A stretch of 64,000 bases of DNA from Methylacidimicrobium fagopyrum (GCA_026225255.1 JAMFSJ010000066.1:1-64000), one strand, 5' to 3'. Shown: positions 1-9,744, counted from the first letter of the stretch. Numbers and translations: made by a program. The notes: generated by a model from the letters alone, not told the origin.

Positions 1-1313
1 CACCAGGGGCCGTGGATGGTCAGGATACGCTGGTGCTCGGCGAGTTCCTGCGGGATGTGGTCGCGCTCAACCAGGAGCCGCGTAATTTCCGCATCTTCGG
101 GCCCGACGAGACGCTCTCCAACCTCCTGGGCGCGGTGTTCGAGGTGACCCCCCGCCAGTGGGATGCCCGCAAAGTCAGTCATGACGAGTTCCTCGCACCC
201 TCCGGAGGGGTCCTCGACTCGATGCTCAGCGAGCACCAGTGCGAGGGTTGGCTAGAAGGCTACCTGCTCACGGGACGACATGGACTCTTCAACAGCTACG
301 AGGCCTTCATCCGCATCGTCGACTCCATGTTCAGCCAGCACGCCAAGTGGCTCAAGGTCACCTCGGAGCTGCCCTGGCGGCGCAAGATCGCCTCGCTGAA
401 CTATCTGCTGGCCTCGCACGTCTGGCAGCAGGATCACAACGGCTTCACGCACCAAGACCCTGGCTTCCTCGACCACGTCATCAACAAAAAGGCCGACATC
501 GTACGTGTTTACTTACCTGCTGATGCGAACTGTCTGTTGTCCGTCTTTGATCATTGTCTGCGCAGCCGCCATTACGTCAACGTGGTCGTCGCAGGCAAGC
601 ATCCGCTACCGCAATGGTTGACCATGGATGCCGCTGTCGTGCATTGCACGCAGGGCATCGGCATCTGGCAATGGGCCAGCAACGACCAAGGTTCCGAACC
701 CGACGTGGTGATGGCTTGCTGCGGCGACACGCCTACGTTGGAAACCATGGCCGCCGTTTCCATTTTGCGCGAACATCTGCCCGATCTCAAAATCCGCGTG
801 ATCAACGTCGTTGACCTGATGAAGCTTCAGCCGGCGAGCGAACATCCGCACGGATTGAGCGAAGTGGATTACGATTCACTCTTCACCAAGGATAAGCACA
901 TCATCTTTAATTTCCACGGCTATCCGTGGTTGGTTCACAAACTGACTTACCGCCGGACGAATCGCAATCTCCACGTCCGGGGCTACAAGGAAGAAGGCAC
1001 GATCACGACGCCGTTTGACATGCGAGTGCAGAATGACATTGACCGTTTTCATCTGGTGCAAGACGTGGTGGATAGGGTGCCGAATTTAGGCTCCAAGGGT
1101 GCCTATTTGAAACAGCAAATGCGTGACAAACTCATTGAACACAAGCATTACATTGACAAGCATGGCCAGGACTTGCCGGAAATCCGCAACTGGATGTGGG
1201 GTCACGCTGAAAACTCCACAACTACACCGACTCAAAAGACGCAGGACGGGAAGATGCTGATTCCCGAATTGAATCGAATCGAGGGTCTAAAAAATGCCCA
1301 TTCAAATAAATGA
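1..1313 (+). CDS. xfp: Phosphoketolase, 3' part (xylulose-5-P/fructose-6-P phosphoketolase)
   Basis: The protein is the C-terminal ~435 residues of a thiamine-diphosphate phosphoketolase, which splits xylulose-5-P or fructose-6-P with phosphate to give acetyl-phosphate. The reading frame is open to base 3, so the true start lies upstream of the window; the GTG at 12 is only the first start-like codon. Recognisable family stretches are [34 protein letters not shown] and the end DLPEIRNW. About 30 residues follow that end, an unusual tail that overlaps the next reading frame by 20 bp. Base composition changes sharply near 500: the first 165 codons mostly end in G or C, the rest much less so. 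A class I aldolase gene follows, which fits a shared role in sugar-phosphate metabolism. Confidence 0.93.
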   Translation, partial: PGAVDGQDTLVLGEFLRDVVALNQEPRNFRIFGPDETLSNLLGAVFEVTPRQWDARKVSHDEFLAPSGGVLDSMLSEHQCEGWLEGYLLTGRHGLFNSYEAFIRIVDSMFSQHAKWLKVTSELPWRRKIASLNYLLASHVWQQDHNGFTHQDPGFLDHVINKKADIVRVYLPADANCLLSVFDHCLRSRHYVNVVVAGKHPLPQWLTMDAAVVHCTQGIGIWQWASNDQGSEPDVVMACCGDTPTLETMAAVSILREHLPDLKIRVINVVDLMKLQPASEHPHGLSEVDYDSLFTKDKHIIFNFHGYPWLVHKLTYRRTNRNLHVRGYKEEGTITTPFDMRVQNDIDRFHLVQDVVDRVPNLGSKGAYLKQQMRDKLIEHKHYIDKHGQDLPEIRNWMWGHAENSTTTPTQKTQDGKMLIPELNRIEGLKNAHSNK

Positions 1314-1641
1314 AGACAGCGGCGGGAATTTCCTCGCCGTTCACGTCAGCGGGATTTCATCCCAGGCGGATTACGTGCAGTTCGTGCCGGAGTTCGAGCG
1401 GCTCGCCGGGCAGCACCGAAAAGTGCGCGTGCTGTTCGACATGACCGATTTTCATGGCTGGGAAGCCGCAGCCATCTAGAAGGAAATCAAGTTCGATGTG
1501 AAACATCTTGCCGACATCTAACGGTTCGCGATGGTCGGCGACATGCAATGGCAGCACGTCATGGCGATATTCTGCAAACCGTTTACGAAAGCAAAAATGC
1601 AATACTTCGATCATACCGACATCGCCGGGGCGCGGAAGTAG
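1294..1641 (+). pseudogene. STAS/SpoIIAA-like protein, inactivated by two in-frame stops
   Basis: The frame opens with an ATG at 1294 inside the phosphoketolase tail and reads like a SpoIIAA-like (STAS) protein: VRVLFDMTDFHGWEAAAI, then TAG at 1477-1479, then KEIKFDVKHLADI, then TAA at 1519-1521, then RFAMVGDMQWQHVMAIFCKP and YFDHTDIAGARK before TAG at 1639-1641. The downstream parts stay in the same frame and still match the family, so two point nonsense changes best explain the break. The expected residues at the stops are probably Trp and Glu. Members of this family are about 115-125 residues; the open part here has only 61. Confidence 0.85.
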
Positions 1642-1661
1642 TTGGCGGAGGCATAGTGTTT

Positions 1662-1880
1662 ATGAATGAATTAAAGAACGATCACAAGTCGCACGGAGAC
1701 CCGAATGGCGGTCCGATTAACCAAGGCTATCCGCCTTATTGGAGACGCGCGCATCGGGACTGGCGCATCTGGTTTTGCGTGATTGTGATGCTCATGGCCA
1801 TGGCGGTTTATTTGATGACCGGCGATTTGCGCTGGCCATTTCATGGCCATCCACAGCCAATGGTGCCAATCGCTGGTTGA
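1662..1880 (+). CDS. Small single-pass membrane protein
   Basis: This 72-residue protein has a polar N-terminus, a YPPYWRRAHRDWRIWF segment rich in aromatic and basic residues, one hydrophobic helix (about residues 34-51, CVIVMLMAMAVYLMTG) and a short polar tail. The ATG at 1662 is preferred over the upstream in-frame start at 1548 because a GGCGGAGG ribosome-binding site lies about ten bases before it and because the upstream part overlaps the STAS relic. No function is recognised. Its position between the phosphoketolase and aldolase genes suggests co-transcription. Confidence 0.65.
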   Translation: MNELKNDHKSHGDPNGGPINQGYPPYWRRAHRDWRIWFCVIVMLMAMAVYLMTGDLRWPFHGHPQPMVPIAG

Positions 1881-1908
1881 AATATTTGGCGAGCCGCCAA
1901 TTACCTAC

Positions 1909-2931
1909 ATGAACACGCAAATTTTAATTGATACCACCAGCAAACTGGTTGCCGATGACAAAGGGCTGCTGGCGATGGATGAAAGCAATCCGACCTGTGA
2001 TAAACGATTCGCAAAGCTCAACATTCCGCAAACGGTGGAGTCCCGCCGCGCATACCGGGAATTGATTGTGACCGCGCCCGGTCTCGGCGAGAGCATCAGC
2101 GGCGCGATTCTTTACGACGAGACAATCCGCCAAAATATGAAAGACGGCACTCCGTTTCTCAAAGTCCTCACCGACGCGGGAATTATTCCCGGCATCAAAG
2201 TAGATACCGGAGCCAAGGACTTGGCGGCTCATCCCGGCGAAAAAATCACCGAAGGTCTCGACGGATTGCGCGAACGTCTTCAGGAGTATTTTCAAATGGG
2301 CGCGCGTTTCGCCAAGTGGCGCGCGGTGATTGCCATCGGCGATGAAATTCCTAGCCGCAGTTGCCTCGAAGCCAACGCGCACGCGCTGGCGCGTTATGCC
2401 GCGTTGTGCCAGGAAGCCGGACTTGTTCCCATCGTCGAGCCGGAAGTGCTGATGGATGGCGCGCATGCTTTGGAGCAATGCCGTAGAGTCACGGAAGAAA
2501 CTCTGCGAAATGTTTTCATCCAGCTTAATTGCCAGCGCGTGCTGCTGGAAGGCATGATTCTCAAGCCCAACATGGTGCTGCCGGGATTGGCCTGCCCCAC
2601 GCAAGAATCCGTGGACAAAGTGGCCAACATCACGGTGAAGAGTTTATGGCGAACTGTCCCGGCTGCCGTTCCGGGGATTGCGTTCCTTTCGGGCGGACAA
2701 TCCGCTGAACTCGCTTCGGCCCGTTTGAACACCATGAATCTTCGCTTCAAATCGCGACTGCCTTGGGCGCTGGCATTTTCGTATGCCCGCGCCATCCAGC
2801 AACCGGCCTTGGAAATTTGGCAAGGCAAGGAAACCAACGTTAAAGCGGCGCAACAAGCTCTCCTTCATCGGGCAAAGTGCAACCGCGCCGCGCGCCGCGG
2901 CGAATACACGGCCGCGATGGAAAAGATATAA
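1909..2931 (+). CDS. Class I fructose-bisphosphate aldolase
   Basis: This 340-residue protein belongs to the Schiff-base (class I) aldolases, which cleave fructose-1,6-bisphosphate into two triose phosphates. Family landmarks are LLAMDESNPT (20-29), FAKWRAVI with Lys136, IVEPEVLMDG (175-184), the Schiff-base lysine Lys219 in LKPNMV, and GIAFLSGGQSAE. The ATG at 1909 is chosen because MNTQILIDTTSKLV is the normal family N-terminus; the frame extends upstream to 1843 but that part overlaps the previous small gene. Length agrees with the family (about 340-365). With phosphoketolase just upstream it could feed or drain a phosphoketolase shunt. Confidence 0.95.
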   Translation: MNTQILIDTTSKLVADDKGLLAMDESNPTCDKRFAKLNIPQTVESRRAYRELIVTAPGLGESISGAILYDETIRQNMKDGTPFLKVLTDAGIIPGIKVDTGAKDLAAHPGEKITEGLDGLRERLQEYFQMGARFAKWRAVIAIGDEIPSRSCLEANAHALARYAALCQEAGLVPIVEPEVLMDGAHALEQCRRVTEETLRNVFIQLNCQRVLLEGMILKPNMVLPGLACPTQESVDKVANITVKSLWRTVPAAVPGIAFLSGGQSAELASARLNTMNLRFKSRLPWALAFSYARAIQQPALEIWQGKETNVKAAQQALLHRAKCNRAARRGEYTAAMEKI

Positions 2932-2966
2932 GGAAAGCACTTCGGGATTTCGCCGGTTTCAATTTT

Positions 2967-2984
2967 ATGGGGTGTTCACCCCAT
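2967..2984 (+). terminator. Short perfect hairpin after the aldolase gene
   Basis: An 8-bp perfect inverted repeat (ATGGGGTG / CACCCCAT) with a two-base centre lies 36 bp after the aldolase stop. It is followed only by a T-rich, not pure T, stretch, so it is a weak candidate terminator or mRNA-stabilising hairpin between the aldolase and ATPase genes. Confidence 0.35.
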
Positions 2985-3068
2985 TCATTTCTCCACGTTC
3001 AAACATTAAACTTCACAGTTTAGAACTATAAGAAAATACAATTTTACGGACTCGAAAGGATTGCATCA

Positions 3069-6000
3069 ATGAAACCAGACACCGACCAGCCCAAGGCTCC
3101 CGAACCGAAGCCGGGTGCATCCGCAGAACCGAAGCCCGTAGCGCCCGCATCCAAACCGGGCGTTAAGGCAGAGGCCAAGCCGGATGCAAAGCCAGATCCG
3201 AATGAGGATTTGAAAACGCTGCCGATGGCGGAGGTGGAGAAAAAATTGGGGTCTTCGCCGGATGGTCTCACGCAAGCCGAGGCGCAGAAACGTCTCACAC
3301 AATACGGGCCGAATGAACTGGTCGAGAAGAAGACGAATCTCCTGCTGAAATTCCTCGGCTATTTTTGGGGTCCGATTCCGTGGATGATTGAAGTGGCGGT
3401 GATCCTGTCAGGCGTGGTGCGGCACTGGCCGGATTTTTTCATCATTCTTTTGTTGCTCGTGACCAACGCGGTGGTCGCCTTCTGGGAGGAACGGCAGGCG
3501 GGCAATGAAATCGCCGCCTTAAAAGCCAAACTGGCGATCAAGGCGCGCGTGATACGCGACGGCAAATGGATCAACCCGGCGGCGCGGGAACTGGTGCCGG
3601 GCGATGTCATCCGCCTGCGATTGGGTGATGTTGTGCCGGCGGACGCGCGTTTGCTGGCGGGCGACGAAGTTTCGGTGGATCAATCCGCGTTGACCGGCGA
3701 ATCTTTGCCCGCCTCGCGCAAGCCGGGTGATGCCGTGTTTTCCGGTTCAATCATCCGGCGCGGCGAAATCGGCGCGCTGGTGTATGCGACGGGCGGGAAA
3801 ACTTATTTTGGCAAGACGGCGCAACTGGTGCAGGAGGCGCTCACAGTCAGTCATTTTCAGAAAGCAGTTTTGAAGATTGGCAATTACTTGATCATCCTCG
3901 CGGTGGCGCTGGTGGCAGTAATCATTGGTTTCGCAATCTATCGTGGTGACAAGATTCTTGAGACATTGCAGTTCGCGCTGGTGCTGACGGTGGCCGCGAT
4001 TCCGGTGGCGATGCCGACGGTTTTGTCGGTGACGATGGCAGTCGGCGCGCGATTGCTTGCGAAAAAACAGGCGATTGTAAGCCGGTTGGTGGCGATTGAA
4101 GAACTAGCGGGCGTGGACGTGCTCTGCGCGGACAAGACCGGCACGTTGACGCAGAACAAATTGACTTTGGGCGATCCGTTCAGCGTGAACAACATTCCCG
4201 CCAAGCAAATTATTTTATCCGCTGCGCTGGCATCGCGCGAAGAAAATAACGACACGATTGATCTGGCTGTTTTGGGCGGCCTGAAAAATAAAGACGCGCT
4301 GAAAGAATATCAGGTTGTCCATTTCCTTCCGTTTGATCCGGTGCATAAACGCACCGAAGCGACCGTCAAGGGCAAGGACGGAAAACAATTCAAAGTAACG
4401 AAGGGCGCGCCACAGGTGATTTTGGCATTGTCGGCCAATGTCGGGTCGGTAAAGGCGGCGGCGGAAAAGGCGGTCAATGATTTTGCCGCGCGCGGTTTTC
4501 GTTCGTTGGGTGTGGCGCGAGCCGATGGCGATGGGCAATGGCAGTTTCTGGGCGTATTGCCCATGTTCGATCCGCCGCGCGAAGATGCGAAGGCTACAAT
4601 TGCGACCGCATTGACAATGGGCGTCAAGATCAAGATGGTGACGGGTGATGCACTGGCGATTGCCAAGGAGACGGCGAAGACTTTGGGGATGGGGACGAAT
4701 ATCCTCGATGCCAAAATGCTGGGTGACTCGAAAAAGCAAGAGTCAGCGGAGGTGATCGAGTCCATCGAGAAGGCGGACGGTTTCGCCGAGGTGTTTCCCG
4801 AACATAAATTTCACATCGTGGATGTGCTGCAAAAACGCGACCACATTGTCGGCATGACGGGCGACGGTGTGAATGATGCGCCTGCGCTTAAAAAGGCCGA
4901 CTGCGGCATCGCCGTCTCGAGTGCGACGGACGCGGCGCGCGCGGCGGCGGCCATTGTGCTGCTCACGCCCGGTCTTTCGGTGATCATTGACGCGATCAAG
5001 GAGAGCCGGAGAATTTTCCAGCGGATGAACAGCTACGCAATTTATCGCATCGCCGAGACATTGCGCGTGTTGTTGTTCATGACGCTGGCGATTCTGGTTT
5101 TCAACTTTTATCCGCTGACAGCGGTGATGATCGTGATGTTGGCGTTGCTCAATGACGGCGCGATTTTGTCCATCGCTTATGACAATGTTCACTACAAAGA
5201 TAAGCCGGAATCGTGGAATATGCGTATGGTGTTGGGCGTCTCCACGGCGCTGGGAATTATCGGAGTGGTCTCGGCCTTCGGATTATTTTATCTGGGCGAA
5301 CGGGTTTTTCATCTCGACCGCCCGCACATCCAGACGCTGATGTATTTGAAACTGTCTGTGGCGGGACATCTGACGATTTTTCTCACACGCACGCGCGGAG
5401 CGTTCTGGTCAATCCGTCCGGCAAAGATTTTGTTGATCGCGGTGTTCGGCACCCAAGCCGTGGCGACATTGATCGCAGTTTATGGATTGTTCATGACGCC
5501 GCTTGGCTGGGGTTGGGCCGGGTTCGTGTGGGGTTATGCATTGTTGTGGTTTCTCGTGAACGACCGCATCAAACTGCTCGCATATCGGATTTTTGATCCA
5601 GTCAAAGCTAATGCTCAAACGGAAACTAAAGCCGTGCCGCAGCCAGACGCCAAAGTCGAAACGAAACCTGATCCGAAGGCCGAGGCTAAACCTGAAGAAA
5701 AAGTTGCACCGGCACAGGAAGCTTCTTCTGAAGCGAAACCTAAAACTCAAACCAAACTTGACGTGAACTCCACACCTGAAACCAAAGCCAAGACGGCAAC
5801 CGATCTGACGCCGCAGATTGCGGCACGGGCCTATGAACTTTATGAGCACCAAGGTCATCGGGACGGTCAATCGGCGCAGAATTGGGACAAGGCCGAGCAG
5901 GAAATTCGCGAAACTCAAGCCAAGGCTGAACCCAAAACTGGAACCAAACCAGGGGCTAAAGCCGGGGCGCAGCCGGAAGTTACAGCTGAACTTAAACCTG

Positions 6001-6278
6001 ACACAAATTCAAAACCGGACGCCAAGGTCGAGCCAACGCCCGAAGTCAAACCCGTCCCGCCGTCCACCGCCAAAGCAGAACCGCAACCTGAAAATAAAAC
6101 CGACATCGAACCAACCGACAAAGTTGAACCGAACGGAAAGCCAGCAGTCGAGGTGTCGCCGCAGCTCGTCAAAAAAGTCCATGAATTTTATGAGCAATTA
6201 GGTCGCGAGGATGTTCGCGCCGTCCAGGAATTGGACAAGGCAGAGCAAAAGATTCCTGAAGTCGAAACCAAAAAATAA
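3069..6278 (+). CDS. P3A-type plasma-membrane H+-ATPase with Lys/Pro/Glu-rich ends and two DUF2934-like modules
   Basis: This 1069-residue P-type ATPase resembles the plasma-membrane proton pump (PMA1) group. An extra N-terminal stretch rich in K, P, A and E (1-48) precedes the cation-ATPase N-domain (about 49-85, LTQAEAQKRLTQYGPNEL). Next come the actuator motif SALTGES, the phosphorylation site Asp355 in CADKTGTLTQNK, the hinge MVTGDALAIAKETA and GMTGDGVNDAPALKKAD, then the C-terminal membrane helices up to about residue 850. Beyond that lies a ~215-residue tail of KPEA-type repeats holding two short modules, at about 914-946 (ARAYELYEHQGHRDG) and 1030-1062 (VHEFYEQLGREDVRA), which look like DUF2934. 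Such a tail is not usual in the family. Ion specificity is inferred from overall similarity. Confidence 0.93.
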   Translation: MKPDTDQPKAPEPKPGASAEPKPVAPASKPGVKAEAKPDAKPDPNEDLKTLPMAEVEKKLGSSPDGLTQAEAQKRLTQYGPNELVEKKTNLLLKFLGYFWGPIPWMIEVAVILSGVVRHWPDFFIILLLLVTNAVVAFWEERQAGNEIAALKAKLAIKARVIRDGKWINPAARELVPGDVIRLRLGDVVPADARLLAGDEVSVDQSALTGESLPASRKPGDAVFSGSIIRRGEIGALVYATGGKTYFGKTAQLVQEALTVSHFQKAVLKIGNYLIILAVALVAVIIGFAIYRGDKILETLQFALVLTVAAIPVAMPTVLSVTMAVGARLLAKKQAIVSRLVAIEELAGVDVLCADKTGTLTQNKLTLGDPFSVNNIPAKQIILSAALASREENNDTIDLAVLGGLKNKDALKEYQVVHFLPFDPVHKRTEATVKGKDGKQFKVTKGAPQVILALSANVGSVKAAAEKAVNDFAARGFRSLGVARADGDGQWQFLGVLPMFDPPREDAKATIATALTMGVKIKMVTGDALAIAKETAKTLGMGTNILDAKMLGDSKKQESAEVIESIEKADGFAEVFPEHKFHIVDVLQKRDHIVGMTGDGVNDAPALKKADCGIAVSSATDAARAAAAIVLLTPGLSVIIDAIKESRRIFQRMNSYAIYRIAETLRVLLFMTLAILVFNFYPLTAVMIVMLALLNDGAILSIAYDNVHYKDKPESWNMRMVLGVSTALGIIGVVSAFGLFYLGERVFHLDRPHIQTLMYLKLSVAGHLTIFLTRTRGAFWSIRPAKILLIAVFGTQAVATLIAVYGLFMTPLGWGWAGFVWGYALLWFLVNDRIKLLAYRIFDPVKANAQTETKAVPQPDAKVETKPDPKAEAKPEEKVAPAQEASSEAKPKTQTKLDVNSTPETKAKTATDLTPQIAARAYELYEHQGHRDGQSAQNWDKAEQEIRETQAKAEPKTGTKPGAKAGAQPEVTAELKPDTNSKPDAKVEPTPEVKPVPPSTAKAEPQPENKTDIEPTDKVEPNGKPAVEVSPQLVKKVHEFYEQLGREDVRAVQELDKAEQKIPEVETKK

Positions 6279-6319
6279 ACCGGCTCGAACATAGCGGCTA
6301 ATATCGCAAAAGAATAAAG

Positions 6320-7189
6320 ATGAAAATCAATTCAAAGGACTACCGGGTGCGGCCTGGAGCCAAGGTCAAACTCAATAAATGGCCGACGACGGTCAAGCCG
6401 TTTTGCAAGTCTAAGAAACGGTATCAAAAGCTCCTTGAAGAACATGTTGAACAGTTGAGTTCATTGCAACAACTTCACTACGCCTCCAACCGCTACGCGT
6501 TGCTGTTAATTTTTCAAGGGATGGATGCTGCCGGCAAAGACGGTGCCATCCGGCACGTCATGTCCGGGGTCAATCCGCAAGGCTGCGAAGTTTTCAGTTT
6601 CAAACAACCGAGCGCCGAAGAGTTGGAACATGATTTCCTCTGGCGCACAAACCGCCATTTGCCGGAACGCGGGCGGATCGGGATTTTTAATCGTTCCTAT
6701 TATGAGGAAGTGCTGGTCGTCCGGGTGCATCCAGAGATACTCCGCAGTCAGGGGCTTTCGGAAGAGTTGCGCGACGAGAAAACCATCTGGAAGGAACGGT
6801 ATTGTTCCATCGTGGATTTGGAAAATCATCTCCAACGTAACGGCACCAAGGTAATCAAATTTTTCCTGCACCTGTCGAAGGACGAGCAACGAAGACGATT
6901 TCTCGAACGGATTGATGAGCCGGACAAGAACTGGAAATTCAGCCTCGCGGACATCCACGAGCGGAAATACTGGAAGCATTACATGAAGGCTTATGAAGAT
7001 TGCTTGAACGCGACCAGCACCCAGCACGCGCCTTGGTTTGTGATTCCCGCCGATGACAAGGAGAATGCCCGGTTGATAGTTTCCCGAATTGTCCTTGATG
7101 AACTCAACGAACTGAAAATGGCCTATCCCAAGGCGACCGCGAAACGGCGGCTGGAATTAAAATCCATCCGCAAGCTGCTGACGAAGTGA
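6320..7189 (+). CDS. ppk2: PPK2-family polyphosphate kinase / polyphosphate:nucleotide phosphotransferase
   Basis: This 289-residue protein uses polyphosphate to phosphorylate nucleotides, or runs the reverse reaction. It shows the PPK2 Walker A loop GMDAAGKDG (67-75), the Walker B-like stretch [20 protein letters not shown] (120-139) and the basic lid region [20 protein letters not shown]. Length is normal for single-domain PPK2. It starts 41 bp after the proton ATPase gene on the same strand, so co-transcription is likely. Which PPK2 class it belongs to (AMP or NDP acceptor) cannot be decided by eye. Confidence 0.94.
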   Translation: MKINSKDYRVRPGAKVKLNKWPTTVKPFCKSKKRYQKLLEEHVEQLSSLQQLHYASNRYALLLIFQGMDAAGKDGAIRHVMSGVNPQGCEVFSFKQPSAEELEHDFLWRTNRHLPERGRIGIFNRSYYEEVLVVRVHPEILRSQGLSEELRDEKTIWKERYCSIVDLENHLQRNGTKVIKFFLHLSKDEQRRRFLERIDEPDKNWKFSLADIHERKYWKHYMKAYEDCLNATSTQHAPWFVIPADDKENARLIVSRIVLDELNELKMAYPKATAKRRLELKSIRKLLTK

Positions 7190-7378
7190 TGCTCGAACTA
7201 TGCAGCTAAATTTTTACAAGGTTAGCAAAATTTTACATTCTTTATGATTTCATCTCTGGCACAAAAAACCGATGACAGCTTCATCTGATGGTGAACACAT
7301 TGCCATGCTATCCGGCACGCATCGTTCAAATTTTTCGCCGCACTTTCCGTATCCATTCTTCGTCGCCATCGCGACACC

Positions 7379-8824
7379 ATGAGTCATCCAGAACTTAAAC
7401 GCATATTGTTGACGGGTGCCAGCGGTTACGTCGGCGGGCGATTGCTGGTCGAATTACAGCGGCATGGCATGGCGGTTCGTTGCCTCGCGCGCCGCCCGGA
7501 ATTTCTTTTGCCCAAAGTCGCGCTGGGAACCGAAGTAATGGCGGGCGACGTGTTGGATCGGGACAGTCTTGCGCCAGCTATGCGCGGCATCGAGACGGCT
7601 TATTATCTGGTGCATTCAATGGCGGCAAACGATTTCGAGGAAACGGATCGTCTGGCCGCGCGCAACTTTGCGGAAGCGGCGCGGGATGCAGGGGTTCAAA
7701 GAATCGTTTATCTCGGCGGCCTCGGCAACGGCACCGAACTTTCGTCGCACTTGCGCAGCCGTCAGGAGGTGGGAAACATTCTGCGTTCCACCGGCGTGCC
7801 TGTCATCGAGTTTCGCGCTTCGGTCATCATCGGTTCCGGTAGCCTGTCCTTTGAAATGATTCGTGCGCTGGTGGAACGTCTGCCAATGATGATTGCGCCA
7901 AAATGGGTGGCGGTTCTTGCCCAACCGCTGGCGATTAACGACCTGTTGCAATATCTCATCGCCGCGCGTGCTTTGAGCGGACGGGAAAACCAAATTTTTG
8001 AAATCGGCGGTCCTGACCGGGTTTCTTACGGTGATTTGATGCGTGAATATGCCCGGCAACGCGGCTTGCGACGGCTGGTGATCCGCGTCCCGCTGCTGAC
8101 GCCGCGATTATCCAGCCTTTGGCTTGGCCTCGTGACGCCGCTTTATGCGCGCATCGGGCGCAAACTGATTGACAGCATCCGCAATCCCACCGTGGTGTGC
8201 GACGATTCCGCAATGAAGGCGTTTACCATTCGTCCAATGGGCGTTCGCGAAGCGATTAGCAGCGCGTTGCGCAACGAGGACAAAGAACTGGCGGCGACGC
8301 GCTGGTCGGATGCCCTGTCGTCGGGCGGCGCATCACGGCAATGGGGCGGGAAGCGATTTGGCAATCGGTTGATTGATTCGCGCCGCGCGCGTGTGGATGT
8401 TCCACCCGCGATGGCCTTTGCACCCATCCGCCGGATCGGAGGCGCGACCGGTTGGTATTACGCCAACTGGCTTTGGCATCTGCGTGGCTGGCTGGATTTG
8501 CTGGCCGGCGGCGTGGGAATGCGCCGCTCGCGCCGTGATCCCAAAAAACTCCAGACCGGGGACGTGGTGGATTGCTGGCGCGTTGAAGCGCTGGAACCTG
8601 ACCGGCGTCTGCGGCTTGCGGCAGAAATGAAATTACCCGGACGCGCATGGCTCGAATTTGAAGTCGTCGCGTTCGGAAACGGGTCGGAGATACGCCAGAC
8701 CGCCAGTTTTGACCCGGTGGGATTTTTCGGATTGGCATATTGGTATGCAGTCTATCCGCTCCATGAAATCTTATTCGGCGGGATGTTGCGGCGGATTGCC
8801 AGGGCTGCCACACGCCAAAAGTAA
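7379..8824 (+). CDS. SDR-family NAD(P)-binding protein with DUF2867 domain
   Basis: The N-terminal ~290 residues form an atypical short-chain dehydrogenase fold of the NmrA/complex-I-assembly kind, with the dinucleotide loop LTGASGYVGG (11-20), AYYLVHSM and RIVYLGGLG. The usual SDR Tyr-x3-Lys pair is not evident. The C-terminal ~170 residues are a DUF2867 domain (GGATGWYYANWLWHLRGWLD; LPGRAWLEFEV; DPVGFFGLAYWYAVYPLHE). This fusion is common, but its substrate is unknown. No ribosome-binding site is obvious before the ATG at 7379. The gene lies in the same orientation as the stress block but 189 bp after the ppk2 gene. Confidence 0.9.
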   Translation: MSHPELKRILLTGASGYVGGRLLVELQRHGMAVRCLARRPEFLLPKVALGTEVMAGDVLDRDSLAPAMRGIETAYYLVHSMAANDFEETDRLAARNFAEAARDAGVQRIVYLGGLGNGTELSSHLRSRQEVGNILRSTGVPVIEFRASVIIGSGSLSFEMIRALVERLPMMIAPKWVAVLAQPLAINDLLQYLIAARALSGRENQIFEIGGPDRVSYGDLMREYARQRGLRRLVIRVPLLTPRLSSLWLGLVTPLYARIGRKLIDSIRNPTVVCDDSAMKAFTIRPMGVREAISSALRNEDKELAATRWSDALSSGGASRQWGGKRFGNRLIDSRRARVDVPPAMAFAPIRRIGGATGWYYANWLWHLRGWLDLLAGGVGMRRSRRDPKKLQTGDVVDCWRVEALEPDRRLRLAAEMKLPGRAWLEFEVVAFGNGSEIRQTASFDPVGFFGLAYWYAVYPLHEILFGGMLRRIARAATRQK

Positions 8825-9108
8825 AAACCCTCGCTTCAAAAGTGCAGATTTGAATCTGCCCTGAAGGTGAGAAATCTTCTTTCGCAGCCATAATAACTGG
8901 AGTTCCCACAAGCCGCGCGGGCACCAAGGTCTGGTTCATGATGGTTGCCTCCAACCCGAGAATCATGCGCATCTTCAAATCAAGGGAACGCATGCGTTTC
9001 GAGCAACGCATGGTCGGGTTACACCCCATGGCACTCACAGGGTCCGTTGCCTATGGTGGTCGTTCTGACACAACAAAATTGCTCCCATAAAACAAACAAA
9101 ATACAAAC

Positions 9109-9705
9109 ATGAAAACACTCAAAGATTTATTCCTGGATGAGGTCGGGGACATGTATGACGCCGAACGTCGCATTGTCAAAGCCCTGCCGAAGCTGGTCAA
9201 AGCTGCCACCTGTGAAAAACTAAAGGCTGCGTTGCAGGCGCACCTGAAGGAAACCGAAGGCCACGTGACCAAGCTCGAACAGGTTTTCAAATCTATGGAT
9301 CAAAAGGCCAAAGGGCAAACCTGCAAAACCACCGTGGCGCTTCTTGAAGAAGGCGGCGACATTTTGACTGAATTCAAAGGGTCACCGGCCCTCAATGCGG
9401 CGTTGATCTCGGCCGCACAGAAAGTAGAACATCACGAAATCGCCTCCTACGGTGCTCTGCATGAATGGGCTAAACTTTTGGGCAACAGCAATGCCGCCGA
9501 CCTCTTGGAAGAAATTCTAGGTGAAGAGAAGGCCGCCAACGCAACCCTCTCCGAGCTCGCGCTGAATGGTAGCGACAAAGAAGCTTTGGGTGAAGGCTGC
9601 AATACCGATTCAGCAAAAGAATGCGCGGACCAGCAGCCGAAGATTGCGCGTCGCGGTATCCAACCCGCTGGGATGAACCGCAAGCGCGCTGGAGCTCTGA
9701 ACTAA
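9109..9705 (+). CDS. YciE/YciF-type ferritin-like protein (DUF892)
   Basis: This 198-residue protein has the family opening MKTLKDLFLDEVGDMYDAER and the alternating Glu/His pattern of a four-helix ferritin-like bundle (KETEGHVTKLEQVF, AQKVEHHEIASYGALHEWA, LEEILGEEKAANATL). Residues 170-198 form a polar, basic tail outside the domain. Proteins of this family are stress-induced in several bacteria; the exact metal chemistry is uncertain. It sits between the SDR-DUF2867 gene and a small membrane protein, in keeping with a general stress cluster. Confidence 0.92.
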   Translation: MKTLKDLFLDEVGDMYDAERRIVKALPKLVKAATCEKLKAALQAHLKETEGHVTKLEQVFKSMDQKAKGQTCKTTVALLEEGGDILTEFKGSPALNAALISAAQKVEHHEIASYGALHEWAKLLGNSNAADLLEEILGEEKAANATLSELALNGSDKEALGEGCNTDSAKECADQQPKIARRGIQPAGMNRKRAGALN

Positions 9706-9714
9706 CACTCGTAA

Positions 9715-9744
9715 CCCGGCACCATTCGCGAGATGTGTGCCGGG
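9715..9744 (+). terminator. Hairpin downstream of the DUF892 gene
   Basis: CCCGGCAC (9715-9722) pairs with GTGCCGGG (9737-9744), ten bases past the stop codon. The downstream sequence is AT-rich but has no long T run, so this is a weak intrinsic terminator candidate. Confidence 0.4.

Noticed and set aside
8256..9038. 260-codon minus-strand frame covering the end of the SDR gene and the 8825-9108 gap
   Set aside because: Most of it is the complement of the SDR-DUF2867 gene and the rest shows no family pattern.
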